64,000 nt of DNA from NCBI GenBank assembly GCA_965250265.1, contig CBDFNO010000015.1, forward strand, positions 863,620 to 927,619, read 5' to 3'. The notes beneath the pieces were generated by a model. That model worked only from the letters and a program-made list of their open reading frames with translations. It was not told the origin of the DNA and searched no databases. Positions 1 to 9,206 of the stretch are shown here, piece by piece. Numbering within the stretch: position 1 is the stretch's first letter; the number at the start of each line of letters is the position of its first letter. The position numbers and the translations under genes were made by a program. Source of the DNA: PRS1 sp965250265 (GTDB lineage: Bacteria > Bacteroidota > Bacteroidia > Flavobacteriales > Flavobacteriaceae).

Positions 1-353
1 TTAGCAAATGTTTAGCTTCTGGAATAATAAATACTATTCAAGAGAAAGAGCTCAAACAAATAGTAATAAAAATTGTTGAGCATCCACTATTATCTGATTA
101 TTTTAACTCAAATAATATCATTTATAATGAAAGAGATATTATTACAAAAGAAGGTATTACAGTTCGTCCAGATAGATTGGTTATTAATCAAAAAAAGGAA
201 GTCGTAATTATAGACTACAAAACGGGACAGCCAAAAAAAGAACATACACAACAACTACAATTATATCAGGATGCATTAGAAGACATGAAACATTTGGTGT
301 CAAAAAAAATACTTGTCTATGCTAATGATAATTTAGAAATAAAAGAAGTTTAA
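1..353 (+). CDS. C-terminal end of a UvrD/AddA-like helicase-nuclease (partial)
   Basis: An open frame enters from the left edge (first full codon at position 3) and stops at 351-353, leaving 116 residues. It carries the RecB/AddA-type PD-(D/E)XK nuclease signature: an Asp in RPDRLVI (residue 57 of the visible part), then IIDYKTG (D71, K73), then QLQLY (Q84, Y88). The helicase domains lie outside the window. An AddB-like protein with its own nuclease domain is encoded at 3128-5887, so the two are probably partners in double-strand break resection ahead of RecA. The nuclease domain is seen directly; the AddA assignment rests on that plus the neighbour. Confidence 0.8.
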   Translation, partial: SKCLASGIINTIQEKELKQIVIKIVEHPLLSDYFNSNNIIYNERDIITKEGITVRPDRLVINQKKEVVIIDYKTGQPKKEHTQQLQLYQDALEDMKHLVSKKILVYANDNLEIKEV

Positions 354-371
354 ATTTGCAAAAACCAGAAT

Positions 372-1565
372 ATGTACGGAAACATAAAAGAACACCTTCA
401 AAGAGAGATTCAAAATATAAAAGATAACGGTCTTTATAAAGAAGAGCGCATTATTACATCAGCTCAAGGTGCAGAAATAACTTTAAATACTGGAGAAAGA
501 GTATTGAACTTTTGTGCAAATAACTATTTAGGGTTATCATCTCATCCTGATGTTATTCAGGCTGCAAAAGATGTAATGGATTCTCATGGATTTGGTATGT
601 CGTCAGTACGTTTTATTTGCGGTACTCAAGACATCCATAAAGAATTAGAACAAAAAATAGCGGATTTTTATCAAGCTGAAGACACTATTTTGTATGCTGC
701 TGCTTTTGATGCTAATGGAGGTGTTTTCGAACCCTTATTAACAAAAGATGACGCAATAATATCAGATTCATTAAACCATGCGTCTATTATTGATGGTGTG
801 CGTTTATGCAAAGCAGCTAGATATCGTTACCAAAATAGTGATATGGTTGATCTGGAAAAGCAATTACAAGATGCAAATACAAATGGAGCTCGATTTAAAA
901 TTATTGTGACAGATGGTGTATTTTCTATGGATGGAATAGTTGCTCCACTTGATAAAATCTGTGATTTAGCAGAAAAATATAATGCCATGGTAATGATTGA
1001 TGAGTGCCATGCTACTGGATTTATAGGAAAAACTGGTCGTGGAACTTTAGAAGAAAAAAATGTTTTAAGTCGAATAGATATAATAACCGGAACACTTGGC
1101 AAGGCATTAGGTGGGGCAATGGGAGGCTATACTACTGGAAAAAAAGAAATTGTAGATATGTTACGTCAAAGGTCTAGACCTTATTTATTTTCAAATTCGC
1201 TAGCACCAGCAATAGTTGGTGCATCTATTAAAGTTTTTGAAATGCTTGCTAATGATACTACATTAAGAGATAAATTAGAATGGAATACTAATTACTTTAA
1301 AAAAGAAATGAAAAATGCTGGTTTTGATATTGTTGATGGAGATTCTGCAATAGTTCCAGTTATGCTATATGATGCAAAATTATCTCAAAACATGGCAAAT
1401 ATGTTGCTTCAAGAAGGGATATATGTTATAGGCTTCTTTTTTCCTGTCGTGCCAAAGGATAAAGCCAGGATAAGAGTGCAACTCTCTGCAGCACACGAAA
1501 AACCTCACTTAGACAAAGCTATATCGGCATTTATTAAAGTAGGCAAAGAGCTGGAAATTGTATAA
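372..1565 (+). CDS. kbl: Glycine C-acetyltransferase (2-amino-3-ketobutyrate CoA ligase)
   Basis: A 397-residue PLP enzyme of the alpha-oxoamine synthase family, full length for Kbl. It cleaves 2-amino-3-ketobutyrate with CoA to glycine and acetyl-CoA in threonine breakdown. Visible features are the Schiff-base lysine in TGTLGKALGG (K244), the cofactor-binding stretch VMIDECHATGFIG, and the N-terminal NNYLGL substrate motif. Related enzymes (BioF, serine palmitoyltransferase) share the fold, but overall length and motifs fit Kbl best. The gene starts 18 bases after the helicase stop. A TAAATTTG (351-358) overlapping that stop could be a -7 element, without a clear -33 partner. No tdh (threonine dehydrogenase) gene lies beside it here. 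Confidence 0.93.
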   Translation: MYGNIKEHLQREIQNIKDNGLYKEERIITSAQGAEITLNTGERVLNFCANNYLGLSSHPDVIQAAKDVMDSHGFGMSSVRFICGTQDIHKELEQKIADFYQAEDTILYAAAFDANGGVFEPLLTKDDAIISDSLNHASIIDGVRLCKAARYRYQNSDMVDLEKQLQDANTNGARFKIIVTDGVFSMDGIVAPLDKICDLAEKYNAMVMIDECHATGFIGKTGRGTLEEKNVLSRIDIITGTLGKALGGAMGGYTTGKKEIVDMLRQRSRPYLFSNSLAPAIVGASIKVFEMLANDTTLRDKLEWNTNYFKKEMKNAGFDIVDGDSAIVPVMLYDAKLSQNMANMLLQEGIYVIGFFFPVVPKDKARIRVQLSAAHEKPHLDKAISAFIKVGKELEIV

Positions 1566-1612
1566 ATGCTTCTAAACACACATGTTTTAATGGTGAAATA
1601 CCAATATTTTTC

Positions 1613-1620
1613 TATATTTG
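1613..1620 (+). promoter_or_regulatory. Probable -7 promoter element for ompA
   Basis: TATATTTG matches the Bacteroidota -7 consensus TAnnTTTG. It lies 68 bases before the ompA start codon, which would give a leader of about 60 bases. No convincing TTG -33 element is seen at the right distance. Confidence 0.5.
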
Positions 1621-1688
1621 TCTTTGTTAATAACATTTAACAACTTACTTTTGCTTTCAATTAACACTTAAAAATTAAAATATTTAAT

Positions 1689-3059
1689 ATGAAAAATCTT
1701 AGCCGATTAATGTTCGCTTTGTTACTAGTTCTTGGATATAGTAACGCAAACGCTCAAGACAATAACAACCCTTGGCAATTTAGTTTTGGGGTAAATGCAG
1801 TTGACTTTTATCCAACTGGAGAAGATTCACCACTTGGAACTACTTTTGATGAGTTCTTTAATGTCACTGACCATTATAATATTGTAACTTCTTTGTCAAC
1901 CTTTACAGCCTCAAAATATCTTGGTGATGGATTCTCTTTAGGTGTAACAGGATCTATTAATAGTATTGATAAATGGGGAGATGCTTCAGTAGATGATTTA
2001 AGCTATTTTGGTATTGATGCAATTATAAAATATAGTTTATCAGATCTTTTAAACAGCGGCAATTTTGAACCTTATTTAGGTGTTGGTGGTGGTTATACTT
2101 GGGTTGAAAAAATAGGGGCTGGTACTTTAAATGGTTCTTTAGGTCTTAACTATTGGTTTAATGATAATTGGGGAGTTACTGCTCAATCTTCTTATAAACA
2201 TTCTTTCGAAGATAATTTAGCTACACATTTTCAACATTCTTTAGGAGTGTCGATTAAATTTGGAGGTAAAGATACTGATGGCGATGGTATTTACGATAAA
2301 GATGATGCTTGTCCAGAAGTTGCTGGTCTTGCAGCATTTAATGGTTGTCCTGATTCTGACGGTGATGGGATTGAAGATAGTAAAGATACTTGTCCTAATG
2401 AAGCTGGTTTAGCTGAATTTGATGGTTGCCCAGATAGTGATGGTGATGGTGTTCCTGACAATACAGATAAATGTCCAAACACTCCAGGTTTAAAATCTTT
2501 AGCTGGTTGTCCAGATGCTGATGGCGATGGTGTTGCCGATGGTGACGATAACTGTCCTAACGAAGCTGGTCCTGCTGCAAACGGTGGATGTCCTTGGCCT
2601 GATAGTGATGGTGATGGTGTATTAGATAAAGATGATCAATGTCCTAACGAAGCTGGAACTGTTGCAAACAATGGTTGTCCTGAAATAGTTCTTCCTTCTG
2701 AAGAAGTTCAAAACCAATTAACTGAATATGCTAGGACTATTAACTTTAATACTGGGAAATCAACTTTCAAAGAAGACACATACCCAACATTGCAAGCAAT
2801 TGCTGCAATATTAAATGAATATCCTAAAGCTAACTTCACTATCGAAGGTCATACTGATAGTACGGGTAGTGATGCTACAAACCAATTGTTATCTGAAAAA
2901 AGAGCTAGTGCTGTAATGGATTATTTAGTTAATAATGGTATTGATGGTGGTAGATTAAGTTCTGTTGGATTTGGTGAAGGTTCACCTATAGCAGAAAATA
3001 ATACTAGATCAGGTAGAGCTGCTAACAGACGTGTTGAAGTAACTTTGAATAAGGACTAA
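1689..3059 (+). CDS. OmpA-family outer membrane protein with thrombospondin type 3 repeats
   Basis: A 456-residue envelope protein in three parts. A signal peptide ends near SNANA. An N-terminal beta-barrel-like region runs to about residue 193. Then come five calcium-binding TSP3-type repeats (about residues 195-330) of the pattern DxDGDGxxDxxDxCP with paired cysteines. An OmpA C-terminal peptidoglycan-binding domain (about 340-456) shows the IEGHTDSTG and NRRVEV motifs. This architecture is common among abundant flavobacterial OmpA-like proteins that tie the outer membrane to peptidoglycan. Its own promoter and the strong terminator after it suggest a single-gene transcript. The TSP3 repeats are also visible as degenerate repeats in the DNA. 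Confidence 0.92.
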   Translation: MKNLSRLMFALLLVLGYSNANAQDNNNPWQFSFGVNAVDFYPTGEDSPLGTTFDEFFNVTDHYNIVTSLSTFTASKYLGDGFSLGVTGSINSIDKWGDASVDDLSYFGIDAIIKYSLSDLLNSGNFEPYLGVGGGYTWVEKIGAGTLNGSLGLNYWFNDNWGVTAQSSYKHSFEDNLATHFQHSLGVSIKFGGKDTDGDGIYDKDDACPEVAGLAAFNGCPDSDGDGIEDSKDTCPNEAGLAEFDGCPDSDGDGVPDNTDKCPNTPGLKSLAGCPDADGDGVADGDDNCPNEAGPAANGGCPWPDSDGDGVLDKDDQCPNEAGTVANNGCPEIVLPSEEVQNQLTEYARTINFNTGKSTFKEDTYPTLQAIAAILNEYPKANFTIEGHTDSTGSDATNQLLSEKRASAVMDYLVNNGIDGGRLSSVGFGEGSPIAENNTRSGRAANRRVEVTLNKD

Positions 3060-3084
3060 ACACAAAAATTAATTATATAAAAAT

Positions 3085-3116
3085 AAAAAACGCTTCGATA
3101 TATCGAAGCGTTTTTT
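3085..3116 (+). terminator. Intrinsic terminator after ompA
   Basis: A perfect inverted repeat, AAAAAACGCTTCGATA paired with TATCGAAGCGTTTTTT, ending in a T run. It starts 26 bases after the ompA stop and just before the AddB-like gene. By symmetry it could work in both directions. Confidence 0.9.
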
Positions 3117-3127
3117 ATTTTTATACA

Positions 3128-5887
3128 ATGACAAATTTTATCCATGACGTTTTAAAAGACCTTAAAAAAAATGAAGTTAATATTTCTCAACCTACCTTTA
3201 TTCTACCAAGTAAACGTGCAGGAGTTTTTTTAAAAAACGAACTGTCAAAAACAAATTCCAAAACTTTCTTTTCACCTAATATCATAAGTATAGAGGAATT
3301 TGTAGAAGATCTTTCTCAATTAAAACAACTCTCTAACGTAGAGTTACTTTTTGAGTTTTATAATGTATATCTAAAGAATACTTCTAAGGAAAATTTAGAT
3401 ACTTTTGACGTCTTTTCAAAATGGGCGCAAGTACTTTTACAAGATTTTAACGAAATAGATCGTTACCTAATTCCTCAAGAACAAATTTTTAATTATTTAA
3501 GCGCCATTCAAGATATAAATCATTGGTCGCTTGAAGACAATCAAACACAATTAATTAAAAATTATCTTTCTTTTTGGGGAAATATAAATACTACTTATAC
3601 AAATTTCACAAATCATCTTATTAATAAGGGCTTTGGCTATCAAGGATTAATATATAGAGAAGCAGTAGAAAATCTTGAAAGTTACATTCAGGCCAGTAAA
3701 GAGAAAGAACATGTTTTTATTGGTTTTAATGCACTTAATAAAGCTGAATCAACAATAATTCAAGAATTACTTCATAATGATTTAGCAGATATTTATTGGG
3801 ATATTGATAATTCTTTCCTAAATGCTACAAATCATGATGCGAATCTTTTTATTAAGAAGCACAAAAACAATTGGAAGTATTATAAAAATCACTCGTTTAA
3901 ATGGATAGCCAAAAACTATAATGACAAAAAAAATATTTCTGTTATTGGAATCCCAAAAAATGTTGGTCAAGCAAAATATATAGGAGAATTATTATTTAAT
4001 TTCAAAAAAGAAAATATTCTTATAAACAAAACCGCAATTGTTTTAGGAGATGAAAACCTTCTTATTCCTGTTTTAAATTCAATTCCAAATGATATTGAAG
4101 CTTTAAATATTACAATGGGAATGCCTTTAAGAATTATACCATTAGCTTCATTGTTCGACAAATTATTTTTACTACATAAAGACAATAAAACTTCATTTTA
4201 TTATAAAGATGTTATCTCTCTGTTGTCCAACCAGTTTATTAGACCCTTATTCAATACGAATAAAATAAATTTAGCCGAAGAAATTATCGAAAACATTCAA
4301 ACAAACAACCTCATCTTTTTGACTAAAGACTTTCTTGTTGGTCTTGCCATAGAAAAAAAAGATGTTATAACCCTGCTATTTGAAAGCTGGAAAGGAGAAC
4401 CAAAAATAGGATTGCAAAATTGTACTGAACTTATATTGCTTTTAAAGGAAAACTTAAGTTTAAATAAAAATGAAAAACTTTTAGGGTTAGAATATTTGTA
4501 CAAATTTTATGAGGTTTTTAATGTACTTGGTGAGCTCAACTTAAAACACAATTATATTAATACTATTAGCATATTGCATAGTTTATATGTAGAAATTTTA
4601 AATAGTGAAACTTTAGATTTTCAAGGAGAACCGTTACAAGGTCTCCAGATAATGGGAATGTTAGAATCTCGCGTTTTAGATTTTGAAACTGTTATTATTT
4701 CTTCCGTAAACGAAGGTATACTGCCATCTGGTAAAAGCAACAATTCCTTTATTCCTTATGGTGTCAAAATTGAAAACGAACTGCCAACCTACAAAGAAAA
4801 GGATGCAATATATACTTACCATTTTTATAGATTGTTACAGCGCGCGAAAAATATTTATATTTTATATAACACAGAGCCTGATGTACTAAATGGAGGTGAA
4901 AAAAGTAGATTTATTACTCAGTTAGAAATTGAAAACATTCATAATTTAAAACAAATTATTGTTGTACCTAAAACTCCAAAAATTAAAACACAATTAATTT
5001 CTGTGCCTAAAACTGAAATATTGATGGCGAAAATAAAGAGAGTAGCTCTGAATGGGTTTTCCCCGTCTTCTTTAATCAACTATATAAGAAATCCCATTGA
5101 TTTCTATTATCAAAAAGTTTTAGAAATAAAAGAACAAAATACTGCTGAAGAAACTATAGCTTCTAATACGTTAGGAACTGTTATACATAATACTTTAGAA
5201 GATTTATACAACCCTTTAATTGACCAATTTTTATCTATTAAAGCGGTAAGAACAATGAAACAAAATGCTGCTGAAAAAGTAGTGTTTCATTTTAATAAAA
5301 TATACAAAGAAGGTGATATTACAAAAGGCAAAAACCTTATTATTTTGGAAATTACTAAGCGATATATTTCAAACTTTTTAAACTTAGAGACTAAATCCTT
5401 AGAGCAAGGGAATAAGATAAAAATAATTGCAATTGAAGCAAAAAATGAAATTCCGCTTAACATTCCTGAACTTGATTTCCCTATAACCATCAAAGGAACT
5501 GTAGACCGTGTTGATGAATACAATGATGTTATTAGAATTATCGATTATAAAACGGGAAAAGTAGAATTAAACAAAATTGAAATTGTTAATTGGGAAGACA
5601 TTACAACCGATTATGTAAAATATAGTAAATCATTTCAAGTACTTACCTATGCTTATATGATGAATCAAGAAAAGATATTTACTAATCCAGTAGAAGCAGG
5701 AATAATTTCATTTAAAAATTTAAAAGCTGGATTTTTGAAATTTTCTAAAAAAGACAGGATAGGGATTGGCGCTAAAAAAGATTCATTAATAACTCAAGCC
5801 ATTCTTGATGATTTTTATAATGAACTTAAATCTTTAATTTTAGAAATCTGCAATCCGGAAATTCCATTTACCGAAAAAGAAGTATAA
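3128..5887 (+). CDS. AddB-like PD-(D/E)XK nuclease/helicase-like protein
   Basis: A 919-residue protein of the AddB/RexB type found in Bacteroidota. The N-terminal part is a degenerate helicase-like region with an early PSKRAGVFL segment in the Walker-A position. The C-terminal part (about 640-919) is a RecB-type nuclease domain with TVDRVDEYNDVIRIIDYKTG (catalytic Asp and DYK) followed by FQVLTYAYMM (the QxxxY motif). The place where AddB proteins usually carry the first iron-sulphur cysteine reads NYIRNPIDFYY, with Asn instead, and only one cysteine remains near the C-terminus, so the 4Fe-4S cluster seems absent. It probably pairs with the AddA-like product ending at position 353. The start lies 12 bases past the terminator. 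Confidence 0.82.
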   Translation: MTNFIHDVLKDLKKNEVNISQPTFILPSKRAGVFLKNELSKTNSKTFFSPNIISIEEFVEDLSQLKQLSNVELLFEFYNVYLKNTSKENLDTFDVFSKWAQVLLQDFNEIDRYLIPQEQIFNYLSAIQDINHWSLEDNQTQLIKNYLSFWGNINTTYTNFTNHLINKGFGYQGLIYREAVENLESYIQASKEKEHVFIGFNALNKAESTIIQELLHNDLADIYWDIDNSFLNATNHDANLFIKKHKNNWKYYKNHSFKWIAKNYNDKKNISVIGIPKNVGQAKYIGELLFNFKKENILINKTAIVLGDENLLIPVLNSIPNDIEALNITMGMPLRIIPLASLFDKLFLLHKDNKTSFYYKDVISLLSNQFIRPLFNTNKINLAEEIIENIQTNNLIFLTKDFLVGLAIEKKDVITLLFESWKGEPKIGLQNCTELILLLKENLSLNKNEKLLGLEYLYKFYEVFNVLGELNLKHNYINTISILHSLYVEILNSETLDFQGEPLQGLQIMGMLESRVLDFETVIISSVNEGILPSGKSNNSFIPYGVKIENELPTYKEKDAIYTYHFYRLLQRAKNIYILYNTEPDVLNGGEKSRFITQLEIENIHNLKQIIVVPKTPKIKTQLISVPKTEILMAKIKRVALNGFSPSSLINYIRNPIDFYYQKVLEIKEQNTAEETIASNTLGTVIHNTLEDLYNPLIDQFLSIKAVRTMKQNAAEKVVFHFNKIYKEGDITKGKNLIILEITKRYISNFLNLETKSLEQGNKIKIIAIEAKNEIPLNIPELDFPITIKGTVDRVDEYNDVIRIIDYKTGKVELNKIEIVNWEDITTDYVKYSKSFQVLTYAYMMNQEKIFTNPVEAGIISFKNLKAGFLKFSKKDRIGIGAKKDSLITQAILDDFYNELKSLILEICNPEIPFTEKEV

Positions 5888-6730
5888 ATGAAATTTGATC
5901 ACAATATAATAGTCGAAGGGAAACACAACAAACCTATTTTGGTTGATATATGTTTTATACCTAATAATTCTCCTAAATCATTAATTATATTTTGTCATGG
6001 CTATAAAGGGTTTAAAGATTGGGGAGCATGGAAAATTATGGGAGAAGCACTTGCTAAAGCTGGTTTCTGTTTTATAAAATTCAATTTTTCTCACAATGGA
6101 GGAACGATAGAGCAGCCTATAGATTTTCCAGATTTAGAAGCTTTTGGAAATAATAATTATACAAAAGAACTAGACGATTTGAACACTGTTATTAATTGGG
6201 TTTGTGAAAACCCTGATTTAACAACAGAAGCAGATAGCAATAATATTACTTTACTAGGACACAGCAGAGGCGGTGGTATTGTTTCTATTAAAGCAGAAGA
6301 AGATTCTAGAATTAAAAATTGTATTAGTCTAGCTGGAGTGAGTGATTTTAAAGTGCGTTTTAATGAAGATTCTGGCGAATTCAAAATATGGAAACAAACG
6401 GGTGTAAAATTTATTGAAAACGGAAGAACCAAACAACAGATGCCTCATTACTTTCAGTTTTACCAAGACTTTATACAAAACGAGAAACGACTTACTATTA
6501 AACGAGCAGTTTCTAACTTAAAAGTTGCTCATTTAATAATTCATGGAGGTGATGACACTAGTGTTTCTCCTGAAGAAGCTAAAGCTCTTCATACATGGAA
6601 TCCTAATAGTACATTAGAAATTATTGAAGCCGCTAATCATGTTTTTGGCACTTCTCATCCTTGGGAAAAAGATAACTTATCGGTAGAATTACAGAAAGCT
6701 GTAAATATTATCATAGAATTCTTAAAATAA
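5888..6730 (+). CDS. Alpha/beta hydrolase (dienelactone hydrolase-like)
   Basis: A 280-residue cytoplasmic hydrolase whose ATG follows the AddB stop directly, so it is almost certainly cotranscribed. Visible features are an oxyanion-side IIFCHGYKGFKDWG, the nucleophile elbow GHSRGG (about residue 120), and a late IIHGGDDTSVSPEEA and ANHVFG that supply the acid and His of the triad. It resembles the serine aminopeptidase S33/dienelactone hydrolase group. There is no signal peptide. The substrate cannot be inferred; nothing links it to DNA repair besides position. Confidence 0.82.
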   Translation: MKFDHNIIVEGKHNKPILVDICFIPNNSPKSLIIFCHGYKGFKDWGAWKIMGEALAKAGFCFIKFNFSHNGGTIEQPIDFPDLEAFGNNNYTKELDDLNTVINWVCENPDLTTEADSNNITLLGHSRGGGIVSIKAEEDSRIKNCISLAGVSDFKVRFNEDSGEFKIWKQTGVKFIENGRTKQQMPHYFQFYQDFIQNEKRLTIKRAVSNLKVAHLIIHGGDDTSVSPEEAKALHTWNPNSTLEIIEAANHVFGTSHPWEKDNLSVELQKAVNIIIEFLK

Positions 6731-6735
6731 CTTTG

Positions 6736-6809
6736 TGGAGAAGATGGGAGTCGAACCCACGACCTCTTGACTGCCAGTCAAGCGCTCTAGCCAACTGAGC
6801 TACATCCCC
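6736..6809 (-). tRNA. tRNA-Ala (anticodon GGC)
   Basis: A 74-nt cloverleaf on the minus strand starting GGGGATGTAGCTCAG. The anticodon stem CTTGA/TCAAG closes the loop CTGGCAG, giving anticodon GGC. The T loop is TTCGACT. The acceptor stem contains a G3-U70 pair, the classic alanine identity element, and the discriminator base is A. The 3' CCA is not encoded, as is common in this phylum. It sits between the hydrolase and the universal stress gene. Confidence 0.95.
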
Positions 6810-6812
6810 AAA

Positions 6813-7610
6813 TTATTTCAATCCGCTTAATACTAACACAGGAATTGAACTGTGAAAATCTTTCTTTAAAATTACATTTTTTTCCCATTTTTTAACGAAG
6901 AATCCTCTTTTTCGGCGTACCACACACAGCATATCTGGATTATTAGACCTATAATGTTCTAAAACACCTTGAAATGTTGTTGCATTTTCGGTCTCGAAAG
7001 TATTAGTAATTAAACTTGACAACTCATCATTAACATCAAAATCGCCTTCATTATGATAAGGAGTTTTAACCAACAGTAATTTTACTGAACTATTAAAATT
7101 ATCCTTAATAGATTTTAAAGGGTTTAGAACACCTTCTTTTCTAATTATTGTCGATTTAACTGCCATTAAAATGGATTTTACAGGTTTAAATATATAATCT
7201 TCAGGAACTATTAATGCGGCAGGAACATCCATTTGCTTTATAATTTTCCCCGACGTTTTACCTAGAAACACTTCTTCTTTAACCGAATTTGTTTTTGGCT
7301 CAACCAAAATTAAATCAATCTTTGCCGCTTTACTTAATAGATCTAAAGTGTCTATTAGGTCGCCTTTAAATGTTCGTATAATAACTTCAACTCCTTTTGT
7401 GTTAATTTTAGAGACAAGACCATTTAAAAACTCTTTGCTTTCTCTTTCAAGAATATGATCTATATTAATTATTGTCCCGGCTTTAGTATACACGTTATAC
7501 ACTTGTACAACATACACTTTTGCCCCAAAAGCTTTAGCGAAATCAATCGTATATTGCAGATGGCTCACAGCATTTTTTGAGGATCCAACAGGAACTAAAA
7601 TATTCTTCAT
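6813..7610 (-). CDS. Universal stress protein, tandem UspA domains
   Basis: A 265-residue protein from the ATG at 7610, where MKNILVPVGSSKNA is the usual UspA opening; an in-frame extension upstream has no family resemblance. Domain one (about 1-140) shows the strand-1 motif and the linker segment LGKTSGKIIKQMDVPALIV-like (residues around 115-135), matching the Usp GxxG(9)GS/T ATP-binding region loosely. Domain two (about 145-265) starts again with KSILMAVKST and is more divergent. Usp proteins help cells survive starvation and stress, some by binding ATP. It is divergent from the MATE gene and ends 3 bases from the tRNA. Confidence 0.85.
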   Translation of the reverse strand: MKNILVPVGSSKNAVSHLQYTIDFAKAFGAKVYVVQVYNVYTKAGTIINIDHILERESKEFLNGLVSKINTKGVEVIIRTFKGDLIDTLDLLSKAAKIDLILVEPKTNSVKEEVFLGKTSGKIIKQMDVPAALIVPEDYIFKPVKSILMAVKSTIIRKEGVLNPLKSIKDNFNSSVKLLLVKTPYHNEGDFDVNDELSSLITNTFETENATTFQGVLEHYRSNNPDMLCVVRRKRGFFVKKWEKNVILKKDFHSSIPVLVLSGLK

Positions 7611-7697
7611 AATTATAGGATTAAAAACTAAATTTACATATAATTTAATGCAAAAGTAAACATTAAAAATGATTCTAATCATATTAAACCATCACAT

Positions 7698-9032
7698 TTG
7701 AATACCTCAATTAGCCTAAAACACATTAACAAATTGGCTATTCCCGCTTTAATTTCTGGAGTGTCTGAACCAATATTATCATTAACTGATGCTGCAATTG
7801 TTGGTAATATTGATGTGAACGCCACAGAATCTTTAGCTGCTGTAGGAATTGTTACAGCTTTTCTATCTATGTTGATTTGGGTTTTGGGGCAAACACGGAG
7901 TGCTATTTCATCTATTGTTTCTCAATATGTTGGAGCCAATAAATTAGAACAGGTTAAAAATCTGCCTGCTCAAGCCATTTTTATTATTACCTCTTTAAGT
8001 GTTTTAATTATTATTTGTACATATCCTTTTGCAGAACCTATTTTTAAGCTGTATAATGCTTCCGACTTAATTCTTGATTACAGCGTAGATTATTATAAAA
8101 TTCGAGTGTTTGGCTTTCCATTTACATTATTTACTATTGGAATTTTTGGGGCTTTTAGAGGTTTGCAAAACACTTTTTATCCAATGCTCATTGCTATAAT
8201 AGGCGCTTCATCTAATATAATATTAGACTTTATAATGGTCTATGGAATTGATGGTTTTATTCCCGCAATGAATATTCAAGGAGCTGCTTACGCTAGTGTA
8301 ATCGCACAATTAATAATGGCTTTTTTCTCAGCTTATTACCTGCTAAAAAAATCTACAATTCCCTTAAGATTAAGTTTCCCCTTTAATAAAGAAATAAAAC
8401 GTTTTATTATAATGATTCTAAACCTATTTGTGAGAACATTAGCCTTAAACGTTACGCTCTATTTTGCTACAAGATTTGCTACTGGCTACGGAAGAGAATA
8501 TATTGCAGCATATACTATTGCAATAAACTTATGGTTTCTGGGAGCGTTTATAGTTGATGGCTATGCAAGTGCGGGAAATATTTTATCGGGAAAATTATTT
8601 GGAGCCAAAGCATACAGATCGCTAATTCTGTTAAGTAATAAACTTATTAAATACGGTATTGTTATTGGAATTATTATTGCAATTATGGGGAGTCTTATAT
8701 ATTATCCTCTTGGAAGGTTATTTACAAAAGATCCCAAAGTTTTACTCGAATTTTATAACGTATTTTGGATAGTTTTAGCAATGCAACCATTTTGTGCTTT
8801 GGCATTTATTTTTGATGGTATGTTTAAAGGACTTGGTAAAATGAAGCATTTGCGAAATGTTCTATTGTTTTCAACTTTTATTGTTTTTATACCAATAATG
8901 TTCTGGTTAGATTCTTTAGATTATAAACTTTATGCCATTTTTATTGCCTTAACGTTTTGGATAATTGCCAGAGGAATCCCGCTAATCATAAAATTTAGAC
9001 AACTATTTTTATCGCTTTCACAAAAGCCTTAA
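7698..9032 (+). CDS. MATE-family multidrug/sodium antiporter
   Basis: A 444-residue integral membrane protein of the MATE (DinF-like) family with about twelve hydrophobic segments. The N-terminal repeat reads INKLAIPALISGVSEPILSLTDAAIVG, and a second MATE repeat begins near residue 235. Such proteins export cationic drugs or metabolites using Na+ or H+ gradients. The start used here is TTG at 7698, just before NTSISLKHINKLAIPA. No ATG fits better, so the exact start is uncertain. It is divergent from the stress protein with an 87-bp shared region. Confidence 0.88.
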   Translation: MNTSISLKHINKLAIPALISGVSEPILSLTDAAIVGNIDVNATESLAAVGIVTAFLSMLIWVLGQTRSAISSIVSQYVGANKLEQVKNLPAQAIFIITSLSVLIIICTYPFAEPIFKLYNASDLILDYSVDYYKIRVFGFPFTLFTIGIFGAFRGLQNTFYPMLIAIIGASSNIILDFIMVYGIDGFIPAMNIQGAAYASVIAQLIMAFFSAYYLLKKSTIPLRLSFPFNKEIKRFIIMILNLFVRTLALNVTLYFATRFATGYGREYIAAYTIAINLWFLGAFIVDGYASAGNILSGKLFGAKAYRSLILLSNKLIKYGIVIGIIIAIMGSLIYYPLGRLFTKDPKVLLEFYNVFWIVLAMQPFCALAFIFDGMFKGLGKMKHLRNVLLFSTFIVFIPIMFWLDSLDYKLYAIFIALTFWIIARGIPLIIKFRQLFLSLSQKP

Positions 9033-9104
9033 CTTTGGCATATAAAGAGATTTTAAATCCTATAACGCAAATTGAATTTGTAGATATAATAAGAAAAGAA
9101 TATC

Positions 9105-9206
9105 ATGGATATACTTAGTTTTTTAGGAGGAAGCGGTTTATTTCTTTTATTAGGAATAATTTTAGTTGTAGTCTATTTTATGAACAGACGGAAAAGAAGA
9201 AAATAA
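9105..9206 (+). CDS. Small single-pass membrane protein (33 residues)
   Basis: A short frame beginning MDILSFLGGSG, followed by a hydrophobic run of about 18 residues (LFLLLGIILVVVYF) and a strongly basic tail NRRKRRK. Its stop codon overlaps the queD ATG by one base (TAATG), which suggests translational coupling and argues that it is a real gene. By the positive-inside rule it would sit in the inner membrane with the tail in the cytoplasm. I do not recognise a family, and no function can be inferred. Confidence 0.55.
   Translation: MDILSFLGGSGLFLLLGIILVVVYFMNRRKRRK

Noticed and set aside
2291..2482. Open frame on the minus strand across the ompA repeats, and the DNA-level repetition there as a possible CRISPR-like array
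   Set aside because: It is the mirror of the thrombospondin type 3 repeats. The units are degenerate and coding on the plus strand, with no constant repeat or spacer.
9035..9118. Short frame (TTG start, 27 codons) between the MATE gene and the small membrane protein
   Set aside because: No start context, overlaps the next small gene and shows no recognisable feature.
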